Positions 46,001-59,099 are shown, counted from the first letter of the stretch. The stretch is 64,000 nucleotides of DNA from Lasiosphaeris hirsuta (GCA_030549175.1 JAUKUA010000001.1:4774001-4838000), one strand, 5' to 3'. Notes: generated from the sequence alone by a model not told the origin. Numbers and translations are program-made.

Positions 46001-48140
46001 TCGATGGTTGTCTAGACAGAAAACAACGGTCATACCTGCACTTTGCTTGGAAGTTTGCGATGCTACCCCCGAGGCCATCTTTCTAGCGTCAGCTCGGGCT
46101 CAGCATCAACAATACCACTGTGGATCTAACCTGAAAACATACTGTTGTGTTCTCAGACCGCAAATATAGCAATAGAAACCCCACAGGAATGCCCGGAATT
46201 CTCACGCCTCATGGCTGGACATTTGCGTCTCGGGTGTTGCGAGGGTTGAAGTCTCGCCGAGTGTCAACATCCCTTCCTTCACAACCCATTGAAGTTATTC
46301 CCCTGTTTACCTAATGGCCAGGAGCCATGACCCCCTTCCCTCATTTCTTTGCTCAGAGGGCTCGTTTAATACGTACCTACCTCATTAAGGTTGGTAGGTG
46401 GTCATCGTTTGAAGTACCGAGTTTTTGCTGTTCCAGGAGGAAGCTCTGCTTCATTTCTCCGATAGAAAAATCTTCTACTCGTCTTCTCCAGAGAGATTTT
46501 AAGGTCTGCTGATGCCGGATATCTTATTTGAGTAATAAAAATGCATGTGCTCGAATCCTGTTTTGCCCTGGGCATTGCGAGGTTGTGTTCATCCTCACTA
46601 CTATATTCCACTTCCCCAACTGTTTAGTCTAGAAGGGTTTTAGAAATCGTGTCTTTTGTAGTCTAGACTCAACACAAGCTTCGGCTGAAGAGAAGCGGAC
46701 AAAGTGTGCTATGGTTTATATACGAAGCGTTTAAAAGCAAATCCTCAGTTCACGGATGTGTAAAAACATTAACTCTTCCTGACATTTTTTAACCATTTCT
46801 ATAGTCTCGGGATCAGCTTCAGGTTTGGGATTAGGTTTGGGTTCGGGTTGGGCTCGAGTTTTGGTTCAGGGAAAAGTTAGGAACTGATTAGCTTCAGATT
46901 TCGGTCAGTAACAAGCTGCCTAGGATACCTTAACCTAGATATCCCGATATTCACACCAACCAAATCATTTTCGAGTGATTAATATGAGCCATTTTGATAC
47001 GTTGGAACTTGTGCGGAGACTTGCTACAAGAATCCTTGCTTGTCTGCGCAAAGCGAACTAGTCAGGCTATGTTGATTTAGCTGGTTCCATTTGTAATTAC
47101 TGATCGGAAAAGATTACTTCTAGCAGATCAAAGAAGCAAAAAGAAATCAACACCTGTTTGAATCATTACTCGGATACGAGGAATCGAACCCCGGCCTCCG
47201 AGTGCTCAATCCTGAGAGATGTTGAGAGTCGGAACTTTACCGTTACACCATACCTGATGAACTGCTGTATTCATTGATTTATTGCAAATTCCCCCGGCTC
47301 ATGCTTGGCTCTTTGGTTGCAGAAATCGCACTTGCGAGTCAGGAGTCAGGGATCATATGGTTTCAATGTGGATATCAAGGCGACGGCTTTATAATTGAGT
47401 CTCGAGCTTGAGCTCACTAAAGAATGTTAAGCGCGGGATGTATTGTAGTTCGCTCTAGGTTGAAGAAATAACTGTCGGCGGGCGATGCAGTCATTGGATT
47501 GCGATCATCTTAAGTATAAACACAGTGATTCGCGGTTTAAGTTACGCTCGCAACGTGGGCGAAAATGGAATATTCTGTTCAAGTACGGATTACCTTGGCA
47601 TGCGCATACTATTCCCTTCGTCATGTACCTGTTCAACTGGGTCATTAGTCTAGCAGTCCACACAAGCTGATTCCGGTAGAGGGAGGCATTCATATTTTTG
47701 GAGCCACACATTTCCGTGGTCAGTTGTTTGGTTGTTGACATTCTTACCCCTTTCAGAAGGTCTGCCCCCCGCAACGATTCGAACGCCGAGCTTGGAGTTG
47801 GTCAGAGCTCCTGTTTGTACGCCAGAACCGGTTAGGCGCTAATGGAAGGCGTTGGGCTGCTGATTAGTCACCCGTGTTGGCGTCGGCTTTCGGCGCCTAG
47901 GAGTTGCGTGGGCGCACTGGCAGCCTGAGCAAGCATCCATTGCCATTCATCGCCACGAAGCTGCCAAATGAGGCAGGCCGACCTTGACTTGCGAGTTTCA
48001 TTGCGCGGTAGTGGCCATAGAAATGCCTAGCAGTTGCGATATTTGAGAACTTCCCACCCATCCATTCATCCATTCATCTACTCATCCATCTGCCCTCTTC
48101 GCCGTGTCTCGGCCGTGCGCCAACGCCAACAACGCCTGCC
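46001..48140. other. AT-rich block upstream of ECM29
   Basis: AT-richer than its surroundings, with no protein-coding signal. It carries the degenerate tRNA-Glu at 47169-47257 and, at its right end, the promoter and leader of the Ecm29 gene. Confidence 0.45.
47169..47257 (-). tRNA. tRNA-Glu(CTC) with 20-nt intron, probably degenerate
   Basis: On the minus strand the acceptor TCAGGTA pairs with TATCCGA except for one A-C mismatch (discriminator G). The anticodon stem TCCGA/TCGGA is perfect. The loop CTCTCA...C holds anticodon CTC at 34-36 and a 20-nt insert after position 37, where nuclear tRNA introns lie. The T arm CGGGG-TTCGATT-CCTCG carries the B box. The 5' part has TGGTGTAACGGT as in fungal tRNA-Glu/Gln, but the 3' side of the D stem (AAAGT) cannot pair with GTGT and about two bases are missing. 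I therefore suspect a tRNA pseudogene. Confidence 0.6.
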
Positions 48141-51100
48141 ATGGCGAACCCTCCCACCGAGCAGAGGGAGCTCGACCTGGTTGAGAAGGTCGACTTGCGC
48201 ATCCTGGGCGTCTCCAATAACGAAGAGAAGCTGCAGCAGATGCTCAAGGTGTACCTGCTACCCCTTCTTCTCAAAGCAGGCAGCGAGCATGCCTCGGTCC
48301 GAAACAAGGTATGCCTGCGTCTCCACCCCACATTGTGCCAGCTTCAGAACTTGGAGCTCAGCTCACGCCCCTGATAGGTCATTGCGATATGCCAACGACT
48401 CAACACCTTTATCCAGCCTCCAGGGTGTGTATGAGTCCCCCTTATCTAGATCGTTGCAGCAAACTGACACCCCCAACAGCATCGTTTTGCCCGTCGCTGC
48501 CTTGCTGGACCAATACAAAACAGCACAGTCCCCAATTGTCAAGCACTTCGACCTGACTTTTGTGCAGCACAGTCTCGGCAGGCTAGGCCAACCTGACAGG
48601 CGCAGCCTCATCCCCAAGGCTCTCCGTGGTATCGGCTCTGACACAAGCGCCTCGGTCAGCAACCTCTTCAACGTCGTCCTCCGCCTGCTAGCCGATCTGA
48701 GACTCCCTCCGCGGGGCAGCAAAGATGACGTCTCGCTCCGTGAAGACCTTGGGCTTTCTGACCCTACCGACGCCAAATTTGTCGCAAACTGGTTAGGGAA
48801 GCTCATCCTACTGCGCACTAATCCCAGAAGCGGCCCGCCCATCACTCCTGCTGGCCTGACGGATGTCGACGTCAACTTCCTTACCCTCAGAAAACCAGAC
48901 ACCTGGAACCCTTCCACAAAGGGCCTCAGCCTTGCCGAGACGCGCATCAAGGCTGTCGTATTCCTTGCGAGCGGGGCCTTCACCGACCAAGAACGCTTTC
49001 TCCCTGCCCTTTACGCTGCCTCAAGTCCCGATTTCCGCATCTCCGAGACTGGCGATGACATGTTGAAGAGGACTTCAGTCTCACTAGAGGACCCGGAACT
49101 CGTCCGCCATCTGTTTGGAGCCTATTCCAAACTGTCTAGCCCCTACAGGGCACGCATTCTGGGCCTCCTCAGTAAATCCGAGATATCAACAACCTTCACC
49201 GATGAGATTCTAGCAACATTCCAACAGGATGTTTCGCCCCAGCCTGGAAATGCTGTCGACAGCAGCAGCAGCACCACCTCCGCCGCTGTTTCTGGGCTCG
49301 AACTGGCCAAGCTACACCGTGCCCTCTTCGAGTACATCAACTGGGTTGCTCGGATTGGCCCTAGCAAAACCGACTTCAACAAGATCGGGCCGCCTATCGT
49401 TGACTTGCTCAAGGAGTTCATCCAGGGCCAAGGTTGGCCAAAGCCCGAGCGCCATTCTCTTGACGACGTCGCATTGCGTTCTAGAGCGTACGAGACCATC
49501 GGTATTCTTGCCAAGGGAACATCCATGTCTGACATCGAGTGCCTTTCCCTGGCCGGCTGGTTATTCCGCTCGCTCTCCGAAGACCCCACACCCGATGTTG
49601 TTGTCAACATCGACAGCGCACTTTCGAGCCTCACCAACATTTTTAAGCCGCCGCACCCACAAGAAGTAGATGCCGCACTGCGCGCTATTCTCTTGACTTT
49701 CATGACGGCAGCCGACGAAGAAGGTGGTGATATTGTTCGCAGCGCTCGACATGCTGCTGCAAAGTGGGCAAACCACTGCCTCCCTTTCTCTGATGTCCAT
49801 GCAAGGTGGATCGACATTTTGGCCATAGCTGGCCGACAAGATGAGCGTAGTGACGTCGTTGAAGAAGGCCAAAAGGGGCTGGATCCCTGGACCTATTACG
49901 CCAATGAGGAAAAGTCAACAACATTACCCAGCTGGCGTGAAATGGTGCAAATTTTCTTCAGAGAACCCATCTCGCACATAAGCTCGGCGATATGGCTTCA
50001 TGGCACCGGCATGGATATCGATGAGAAATCGGCATTCATCAATTTCCCTGGTGACGCATTTTTCGCTTTTCCTGTCGCCCTGGGATACTGCAAGCGCATC
50101 CTGTTTCTGACTGCATTGAATGACTTCAAGGTTGAGCCAGGTTGGGAGCGCCAGTTGGAGAACCTAGTCCAGTCCGACCTTGCCAGTCAGCAGACAGTCC
50201 GGAGCTACTTTGCTTCGACGCCGGATATTGGGCAATCTCTCAACCATCTCCTTGAATCAGCGTTTGAGGGCATGGTGAAGGAAGACGTCAAGATTGCCGA
50301 ACAGTGCGCCAAGTCGTTTGTTGATATTGCATCCTTTGCACCAAAAGCTGTCATCGAGCCCCTCGTATCTCGCTCGGCAGCCCTGCTACCGCTGATCACT
50401 TCGAACAAGAAGGAAATCCGCGTTCTCGGAGCAAAGGCCTTCGGTATATTGGCCGCACACCCGTCCAACTCTGCTGATTCCATTTCCAAATCCAGGGCAG
50501 CGCTAGTCGAGATCACAAAACCCTTCAAAACCGCTGTGGGCTCGGATCTCAACGCTGTCGAGGGGGCTTTCCTTGCGCTTGCTCATCTTGTCTCTAGAAT
50601 AGCATACTATTCCACGAAAATGGATGGCGAGGCTTCCACTCATCTTGGCGACATATTTCCCACTCTGGAGTCAATGCCGTCGGTATCTGTGTCAACTCAG
50701 GAAGCCCTCTTCGAGGCATACTCTCAACTTTGGACTGCCGGGATCCAAGTCATTCCTGACAACGAAGATGCTAGCGACGCGTCTGCTTATATCTCCAAAG
50801 CATTTGTTGACCCCCTGGTAGTCCAGGCCAAAAAGGGCAACGAGAAGGCGATCACTGCACTAGGGAGACTGGCTATCTCTGTTCCTGGCGGGGTGACAAC
50901 CGGCAGCGGATCCAGTGATATCGTCGAAACGATATTGGAGAAGCTCTACGCGCTGTACGAGATAAAGCAGGCAGAGGTTCATTTCGCTGTCGGGGAGGCG
51001 ATCACGGCAGCCACTGCTTGCTGGGATGCTGGGGTTGTGCAGCTCACCATTGACGTTGAGACCCAGGATAAGTCGTACCAGATACCGAAGCGCGCAGGTC

Positions 51101-53853
51101 GGATCACCACAGCCGTGGAGAAGCTGCTCAAGGACTGCAAGACTACAAAACCCTCCTTACTGAAAGCATCGGGGATATGGCTCTTCTGCGTCATTCAACA
51201 TTGCTCGCATTTGGAAGAGATCCAGTCGAGGCTGAGAGAGTGCCAGGCAGCATTCATGAGGCTGCTCAGCGCAAGGGATGAGCTGGTGCAAGAGACTGCG
51301 TCCAGGGGCCTTGCGCTTGCCTACGAAAAGGGAGATCCAGAGCTCAAGGATGAGCTTGTGCGCGATCTGGTGGCCTCATTCACCGGATCTGGGCCCCAGC
51401 TGAAAGTTGACGATGAAACTGAGCTTTTCGAAGCCGGTGCGCTCCCAACCGGCGAGGGCAAGTCCATCACATCTTACAAGGACATTGTCAGTCTGGCCAA
51501 TGAGGTTGGAGACCAAAGTCTTGTCTACAAGCTGATGTCAATGGCAACAAACGCAGCGACTTGGTCAACCCGGTCTGCATTCGGGCGGTTTGGCTTAAGC
51601 AACATCCTCTCCGAGTCGGAGATCGACCCTAAGTTGTATCCTAAGCTGTACCGGTATCGCTTTGACCCGAATAAAAACGTCCAGAAGTCAATGAACGACA
51701 TTTGGAAAGCGCTGGTCAAGGATTCAAGTGCCGTTCTGGAGACCCATTTCGACGCCATCATGACGGACCTTCTCAAGAGCATCCTTGGCAAGGAGTGGCG
51801 AGTGCGCGAGGCAAGCTGCGCCGCGCTATCCGACCTAGTATCTGGACGGCCATTCGCAAAATACGAGCCATACTACAAAGACATTTGGGCGGCTGCACTC
51901 AAGGTGCTGGATGACGTCAAGGGGACAGTGCGTAGTGCAGCACTTCATCTTTGCATCGCTTTGTCAACGACGCTGGTGCGGCAGCTTGAGGACTCAGGCT
52001 CTACGGCGTCGGCAACAGCGATGATGAACGAGGCACTGCCATTCCTGCTCTCGGACAAGGGGATCGAGAGTGGTGTTGAAGATGTCAAGGTCTTCTCGAC
52101 CATCACGGTAATCAAAATCGCCAAGGGTGGCGGCAAGTCGCTGAACCCCTATATCCCCACCATGGTGCCACACCTCCTCGGCCTTTTGAGTACGATTGAG
52201 CCGCAGGCCATCAACTACCATTACCAGCGCGCAGGCGAGGATAACAGGGAGAAGATCGACAGGATACGCAGCGCCATGGTTTCTCAAAGCCCGATCAGTG
52301 AGGCGGTTGAAAATTGTCTACGCAGCATTGACGAGGATGTCATGGCCAAGTTCGCACCTGGGTTGGAAGAAGCCATCAAGACGGCCGTGGGAATGCCGAC
52401 AAAGATAGGGTGTAGCCGTGTGCTCACAACGCTCGCGACTCGCCATGCGAACGACTTTAGGTCGTACTCGGCCCGATTCCTACAACTCATGGAGAAGCAA
52501 GCATTTGACCGCAACGATGAAGTCAGCCAGGGATATGCCCGCGCCGCAGCTTACATCATTCGTGTTGTTTCAGATGAGGCCAAGCAGCGCTTCGTGGAGC
52601 GGTTCCTCAACCTTTACCTCGATTCGGAGGATGAGACAAAGCGGCAGAAGGTCGCCGACGTTATACTGGCTCTATCCAAAATCTCACCGGATCACTTCAA
52701 TTCTCTAGAGGGGCAGCTCTTGCCGTTCGCTTTTCTAGCTAAGCACGATACAGACGAATACGTCCAAAAGGAATTCGAAGAAGTCTGGAGCAAGCGTGCC
52801 GGTAGCAGCCTCACGGCGACGCGCTACATCCCCGAAATCGTCGACCTCGTTCAGCGCTCCCTCAACACGGCCCAATGGGCTCTCAAGCACGCGGGAGCGC
52901 TTGCTATTGCCTCGGCCGTTTCCTCCATCACAAGCGCAAGCGATGTAACGGGTCGCGTCAACGTTGCCAACCTTCAAGCCGCGTGGCCGATTTACGAAAA
53001 GGCCCTCGCGCTCAAGACATTCATAGGGAAAGAAAAGCTCCTCGAGCCTTTTCCCGACTTCGTGGCTAAAGGCAAGACGCTCTGGGCGGCCGATGCTTCG
53101 TTTGGCGAACAGCTCAAGAAGATTGCGCTGCGCGAGGCGAAGCGGAACAATGACGAGTACCGTCCACACGCGTTCCGATGTCTGTGGCGGTTTGCGGCTG
53201 CAAGAGATGATTTGGTCTTGCTGCCAGACATTGCGAAGATTGTAACGCCGTACTTGGACTTGACGACGCCCGCGGACGAAGATGCGATGGACGTGGACAA
53301 GCCCAAGGCGGGAAGCAGCAAGACAAGGGGACTGGACTCAAAGAGTCAGACCGCGTGGGCGGCGATAGAGGCTGTGGCCAGGGGCTACAACAGATCGAGG
53401 TTGGCAGAGGCACCGATGAAGGAATTGAGGGAGGTGGCCTTGGTGTTGGAGGAGAATAACGAAGGAGGAAAGCCAAACCTGGAGAAGCCGTACATCGCCA
53501 AGTCAGAGTTTGATATCATCAGACGGGCGTACTGGTATGAATGTGCTGCCGAGCTGCTCGAGGCGGCGACGAAGAGCGAGAAGGTCGGCGTCGAGGGATG
53601 GGAGATACTAAAGTGGTATCTGGCGACGCTGGATCTGGATAATGCAGATGCAGGGACCGAGGAGCAGAGGCTCACGAGGACAAAGGCTGCGGGCGCGGCG
53701 TTGGGGCTGTGGAAGAAGCAGCAGAAGGCCTCGGCCCAAGGGATGGCGGAGGCCAAGGGAGTGGTGAAGAACGCGATCGAGAAGGCGCTGAAGGAGGAGC
53801 GGTCGTTGGAGGTCCAGGCGAAGTGGAGGGAGTGCCTGGGCCTGCTGGCATAG
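48141..53853 (+). CDS. ECM29: proteasome adaptor/scaffold Ecm29
   Basis: Exons 48141-48308, 48378-48424 and 48480-53853 (introns of 69 and 55 nt) give 1862 residues, the usual size for Ecm29. The start MANPPTEQRELDLVEKVDLR and the next helices (LQQMLKVYLLPLLLKAG) fit the family N terminus; the frame open back to 48034 is not part of it. The rest is a long series of HEAT-like helical repeats such as WRVREASCAALSDLVSGRPF near the middle and LQLMEKQAFDRNDEVSQGYA after it. By family, Ecm29 binds the 26S proteasome, bridges the 20S core and 19S cap, acts in quality control of assembly and links it to other compartments. The large third exon is uninterrupted. Its + strand neighbour is a UBX protein, also of the ubiquitin system. 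Confidence 0.95.
48309..48377 (+). other. intron 1 of ECM29
   Basis: 69 nt, AAG|GTATGC donor and GATAG acceptor, phase 0; joins SVRNK to VIAICQRLN. Confidence 0.85.
48425..48479 (+). other. intron 2 of ECM29
   Basis: 55 nt, GG|GTGTGT donor, AACAG acceptor with CTGAC branch site; joins FIQPPG to IVLPVAALL. Confidence 0.85.
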
Positions 53854-54758
53854 GTTTGCTATTGTAGAAGAAGCGCGCCACTTTGGTTCATGTTAGTTCG
53901 TGTTAGTTCGTCTCACTTTTGTCTCTTGCTTTGTCCTGTTCAGTGTGAGCTTGACACGTCTTGCGTCCTGGGGTGCCTGGCAGCCCGGGAACCTAGGTTG
54001 GGCTGTCTCAGTCAACCCTAACCCAGATTCAAGGTGATGGGAGAGCGCTGGGACCGGGCCCGTGCGCGGGCGAAGATCGGAGAATTGCCTGTTTGACAAT
54101 CCGACGCTTCTCGAGGAGCTGGAGGTAGGTAGGTTGCGTCACACGCGGTGCATTCTCGCCCTGACAGACTGGAGCTCGTGCCTGCTGCGTAGTCACTTGG
54201 TTGCCTCTACAGCTCTGCCTTCTCGTCATTTGCACTTCGCCCGCCTTCTCTCTCCTTCTCCTGGCTCGGGCAGAGGCACAGGCAGCTTCCATTTCATTCA
54301 GTCCGTCGGATCCCCGCGCCCCACGACCCTGCGACTTGCGAAACGGTGCGAGCTGCGAGCTGCGAGCACGCGGTTGAGGCCCCGCGTTCTGTGTGCGCTG
54401 GCCACCACCCTTTAGAGCCTTATCATATCCGTTCCCATCTCCCTACCGTATTTCGTGCTCGCCCAACCCAACCCAGACCGGCCGCCATTCGTCGTCCTTG
54501 GGAATCTAGATTTTCACCAAAACCCTAACTAAACCTTGCCGCGACGTTGCCCTTCGTTCGTTTGGCGCCATTATCCACCGCCTTTGTGCGGTAGCCTTCG
54601 AGTCTTCCAAGTTGTGCCATCTCAACTCTGAAGATTTATTGCGCCGCGGAAATCACCCCTCTCGTCAACCCCGCCTCAAAACCTGACCACTTGTCTCTTG
54701 GCCCTTGGCCCTCGTCCTGCTCTCTTGCAACCCGCTCAAAATCGCGAGCCCGGCAGTT
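53854..54758. other. ECM29 3' flank and UBX gene promoter/leader
   Basis: No coding signal. A GTTAGTTCGT duplication lies just after the ECM29 stop (about 53892-53912). The pyrimidine-rich DNA before 54759 fits a fungal leader. Confidence 0.5.
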
Positions 54759-56468
54759 ATGGACGAGTTCATGGGAATCACGGGCGCCAGCGAGTCGGCG
54801 GCCCGCCATATGCTTGAGCTGTGCGGCTCCGACCTGGAACAAGCCATCCAGCTTTGGTTTTCCGACGAGGATCTCCAGCGCGCCCTATCGAACCCCACCT
54901 CATCGACAACCGCCGCAACCGGTCCCAGCACGGCCGCATCCCGCTCTGCCAGCCGCCCGAGTCGTGCAAGCGGCCCACAGCGTTCCGGTCGCCAAGATGC
55001 CCAAGGCGTCATTCACCTCGAAGACTCGGACGATGACGACGTTCAAATGACCGAGGACGAGTCGTTTGGCCAGTTCGACGATGGCGACGACGCCAGTGAG
55101 GCTGTCGCTGTTGCACGGACAGCACAGGAGGAGGAAGATGCCGCCATGGCCAAGAGATTGCAGGAGGAGCTCTATGGAGGAGGACCGGCCGTTGTGGATG
55201 AAGAAGGTGTCCGGGCACCCATGGCTCGCACCACCGAGACCCTGGTGGCCCCAAGCGGTGATTACGTTGATGATACCGAGGCCATATTGGAGCAGATGCG
55301 CCGGAGACGCCAGGGGGCTCCAGGTATGTCTTTGCCGAAGTGGACCAGCATCAGTCTGCGACCCAGCTAACGTATGACAGCACGCACCCGTAACCCTTTT
55401 GCCCAGTCGGTGTGGGAGGAGCCGGGTCGGCGGGCAGCCTCTCCGGCAGCCCCTGCGGGAGCTGCCCAGACGAGTCGCGCGACCCGCCTCGCTGAGTTGT
55501 TCCGCCCTCCTTACGACATCATGGCACACCTCAGCTTTGAGGAGGCGCGCGACCTCGGCAAGGCGGATAAGAAGTGGATCCTGGTCAATCTACAGGACAC
55601 AGCCGATTTTAACTGCCAGGCGCTCAACCGCGATATTTGGAAGGACGAGGCCATCAAGGCCCTTGTCAGCGAGAACTTCATCTTCCTTCAATTTGACAAG
55701 AATGACTCCGTCTCGGAACAATACACCCTTTTTTACTTCCCTAATCGGTCGCACGAGAACCCAAACAATTATCCCCACGTATCGATTATCGACCCACGCA
55801 CAGGCGAGCAGGTCAAGGTCTGGAGCGGGATCCCCTTCCCTGACCCGCTGGATTTCCATGCCCAGCTTGTCGAGTTCCTGGATCGGTACAGCCTGGCAGC
55901 GAACAGCAAGAACCCAGTCACCAAGGCCAAACGACCCGAGCGCGTGGTGGATGTGGGCCGTATGACCGAGGAAGAAATGCTGCAGATGGCGATGCAAAAC
56001 AGCCTCGACGCAAATGGCACGGCTGCTCTGCCCGATGTGGTCGACCCAGATGAGCTTACAAAGTCGGTAGACAGCCTCTCCTCAGACAAGGGCAAGCAGA
56101 GAGCCGAAGGCGATGTCGAGACGGCAGCCACGTCCGCGGCCCCCGCGGCCCCCGCGGCCCAGGAGTCGGCCTTTGTTCAGATTGCTTCGGACAGGCCGCA
56201 CGTTGAGCCGGCCGCAGACCCCAAGACAACCACAAGAATCCAGGTCCGCAATCCGCCCAGCCGCATCATCAGGCGGTTCCGCCTAGACGAACCAGTCTCG
56301 CGCATATACGAATGGCTCAAGGCTGAGCCCATACCGGGCAAGGAGGGGGTGGAATTTGAGCTCAAGTCGATGCCCCAGGGCAGTGATCTAATCGAGTCTC
56401 TTGACCAAACTATCGGAGAGGCAGGATTGGCAAACGGGACAGTCATGATCGAATTCATCGAGGACTGA
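54759..56468 (+). CDS. UBA-UAS-UBX domain protein (Cdc48 adaptor, Ubx5/UBXD7-like)
   Basis: Exons 54759-55323 and 55381-56468 join in phase 1 across a 57-nt intron (GTATGT, GCTAAC branch, GACAG) and give 550 residues. A UBA-like start (MDEFMGITGASESAARHMLE) is followed by an acidic linker with EEEDAAMAKRLQEELYG, which resembles a ubiquitin-interacting helix. The UAS thioredoxin-like domain follows (LAELFRPPYDIM, KKWILVNLQDTADFNCQALN, FIFLQFDKNDS). A second UIM-like helix (TEEEMLQMAMQNSL) precedes the C-terminal UBX domain (RRFRLDEPVSRIYEWLKAE ... LIESLDQTIGEAGL). By family it links ubiquitinated substrates to the Cdc48/p97 ATPase. An Ala-Pro repeat (AAPAAPAAQ) lies before the UBX. Intact. Confidence 0.94.
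55324..55380 (+). other. intron of the UBX gene
   Basis: 57 nt, CCAG|GTATGT donor, GCTAAC branch and GACAG acceptor. Confidence 0.88.
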
Positions 56469-59099
56469 TAAAGCTGGGCGTATTTCATTTCCCATTTGCT
56501 CAGATGTATCATCGGACGCGAGGCATGCGTTTGCGCGCGCGTGAGTAGAAGGTGGGTGGCTTCTTGATTGATGGACTCGTTAGATCGGCGTCACGGAGAT
56601 CCGGAGAGAAATGAGTCTCTCCAGCATGGTCTATCTCTGATTCTCATGGCCGCAACCAATGCGACGCGTGTTTTCCTTTCTCTTGTTTCTTCGTAGGACG
56701 GGCATGGCAACTAATGGGAGGTCGGTGGGCTGGCTTGTTGGCATATCGACAAGGGAGAGCCTGGGGCACATTTGCATTGGGAAGGGTGATCTCGTTACTC
56801 TTCGTCATAGGCAGGGGGACGCATACTAGATAGATGATGGCGGCAGGGCTTGCCTTGCCGAAGAGGAAAATCCAAAAGGGATTGATAGGACGGCAAGTTT
56901 CCACATATCGGGTTTGCGAAATGGGTTGGCGGTAGACTTTTGAAGAGGATGAGTAGGCAGCTGAGAATCGAATGAGCAAGATGAGCATCGGGGTGAGAGT
57001 CCCTTATTGACAGAAGATGAGGGGTGAAGATGGAGGGGATATTCGTCGCTCGTCGTCCAACCAACGGCCTTGGCTTGGCAGCAAAGGTGCCGGATACTCC
57101 GTAGACCGAGCTGAACTTCCCACACCTCCCTGAGGCGTGCTGAGCCAACCGGGTGCGCTAACTACCCCCGCACGCGCTGAGGTGAAGGAAGCCCCGGGAA
57201 TGCAAATCATTCGCTCGCCTGCAAGGTGAGCAGCGCAGACCAGCATCTCTGTTCCTGGCAGCCTTTTCACACTACGCCGTTCGGGGGTGAGATGGTAGGC
57301 TGGTGGTCTAGGCCCATGAAATATGGACTCATACGTCCCGCCTTCTACGGAGTACCTGGGCCAGCTTACGCGGTGCTCGCCTGCATTGGCGGCTTCCAGG
57401 TTGGTGTGACGCGATCTCATGACGTGATGTGACTACGCTGCACTCAGTCGCGATTCTTTCCGTAATGCGATGCGATATGGCTGGGGCAGGGCGGCCAATG
57501 GATTGGCCGCCGTGCCTGTCCATCTTACAATTGTTCATCCATGCTGTCAGGGCTTTTTGGGTATGGGTGGGGCCGCCTCGGGGTTGGCCCTGCTGCGGCC
57601 GGCCTGGCGTCACCTGTGCTGTCCTTGCGGTAGGCTAGGTGTTTGGTTTGGTTTGGTTTGGTTTCTGAGGTGAGGACAGGGGCCGCGGATTTTCATAGGA
57701 TTGAACCCCGCGGTGTAGGGTACGGTTACAGCAATGGCTGATGGGGGTCGGATATGGTACCGTCGACCAGAGTACAGTGGGAAATTGCCAAGGGTGCCGC
57801 TGTGTATCACTTGCAGCCTCTGGTTGGCGAGTTGGACCCCCTTTTCTTGCCGTCTCGCGCGCCAATGGACGAGCAATGGATTGCGAGGGAGAGGCTGCTG
57901 CTGCGCTGCTGGAGATTCCCGCGTCCCTTTGGCGTCCGAACGAAACATTCAGGCAGTGACGATCCGTGCCCCACCAACCGAAAGACCCCTGCGCAATTGT
58001 CGTGGGCCTTGTGGAGCAACTGGACCGACTGGAGCAGAGGGTGTGGAGTGAGGGGACGTGCCGCGATAAACAAAAAGATAATCCCCAAATCCCACGGGCG
58101 GGCGCCATGTGTTTTCCACCTCGAACCCCACCTAGACTTTCCATTTGGCCTGATTGACTGGCTGGCTTATTGGCTCGCTGGTTCACAGGCTCACAAGCTC
58201 ACAGGCTCACAAGCTCACAGGCTCGAGCAGCGGCTGGCGACGGGCGACGGGACTGGCAAACCAAGCACACCGACTCGAAGCAGCCGGCACACGACAGACG
58301 CCGAAGAGACTGTCTCGACTGCGAAACGGGAGCTGTGTCCTTCTCCTTTGCAGGATGCGCCGCGGCACTAGACAGCTTCAACCATCGTCGGCGATATCGT
58401 AATTGAACACGGCCGGATTCGCATACGGCTTCCTCGAGAGAAAAACGTAACAGCCCCCGGGCCGTACTCCGACTTTGAAAGCACGCTGGCTTGCACCACC
58501 AAAGGCAAGACCACCAGCAAGCGCAAAGGTGAGCAAGAGCAATGGCAGGACAAGGCACTGCTTGTCCTGATCTGATCGGTCTGATCTGATTCATCCCTCC
58601 CTCCCCCCTCTCCCGCTGCGCCTTCCGTCCCGCCCACAACGGCTACATGTCTCATGTCTCACCTTGTTGACGAATTACCCAATCCAGACAGCGCCTGCAT
58701 TTCGAGCCCGCCAGTGCGGTGTGTGTGCCGACCTGCGGCACATTCTCCGTCGCTTCGATTACACCGAATTTCTGGCCAGTGTAACTCCCTTCCCTCGGCC
58801 ACGCCAAATCCACCACCGGCCGACCAAACGCCAGACGCGAGACCACTCTCGAAGACGCTGCCGTCCCCTCAAATCCAACAATCTTCCTCTTACACCCTAC
58901 AATACTCATCCCCCCCTCTTGTGTTTGCTACTAAAAGGTTCCAGCGCTGATTTGCTTGCACGCATATATTGGAGGGCGTAATTGGTGCTGGAGCACATGC
59001 TGACAGGCTTGAGAGCTCTTTGTTTTGCGGTGCCTCGTGAACACAACATTTGTGCCTGCCACGCCGTACCATCACAAGGAAACCGAGTGATAAAAAACT
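56469..59099. other. intergenic and kinase leader
   Basis: No supportable gene in 2.6 kb. It contains a (GTTTG)5-like tract (57641-57664) and a 16-bp repeat (58183-58224). The last few hundred bases, pyrimidine-rich with short frames, are probably the 5' leader of the kinase gene. Confidence 0.5.
58183..58224. repeat. CACAGGCTCACAAGCT tandem repeat
   Basis: About 2.5 copies of the 16-bp unit CACAGGCTCACAAGCT, itself made of two similar 8-mers, preceded by GGCTGGCTTATTGGCTCGCTGG. Confidence 0.85.

Noticed and set aside
47755..47850. Second tRNA-like sequence on the minus strand (GGCGTTCGAATCG T arm)
   Set aside because: Only the T arm and a partial D-type stem form; acceptor pairing is poor and no anticodon arm of normal size fits.
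48034..48140. Upstream extension of the Ecm29 frame
   Set aside because: The open frame through 48034 is intronic/leader sequence; the conserved N terminus lies in another frame from 48141.
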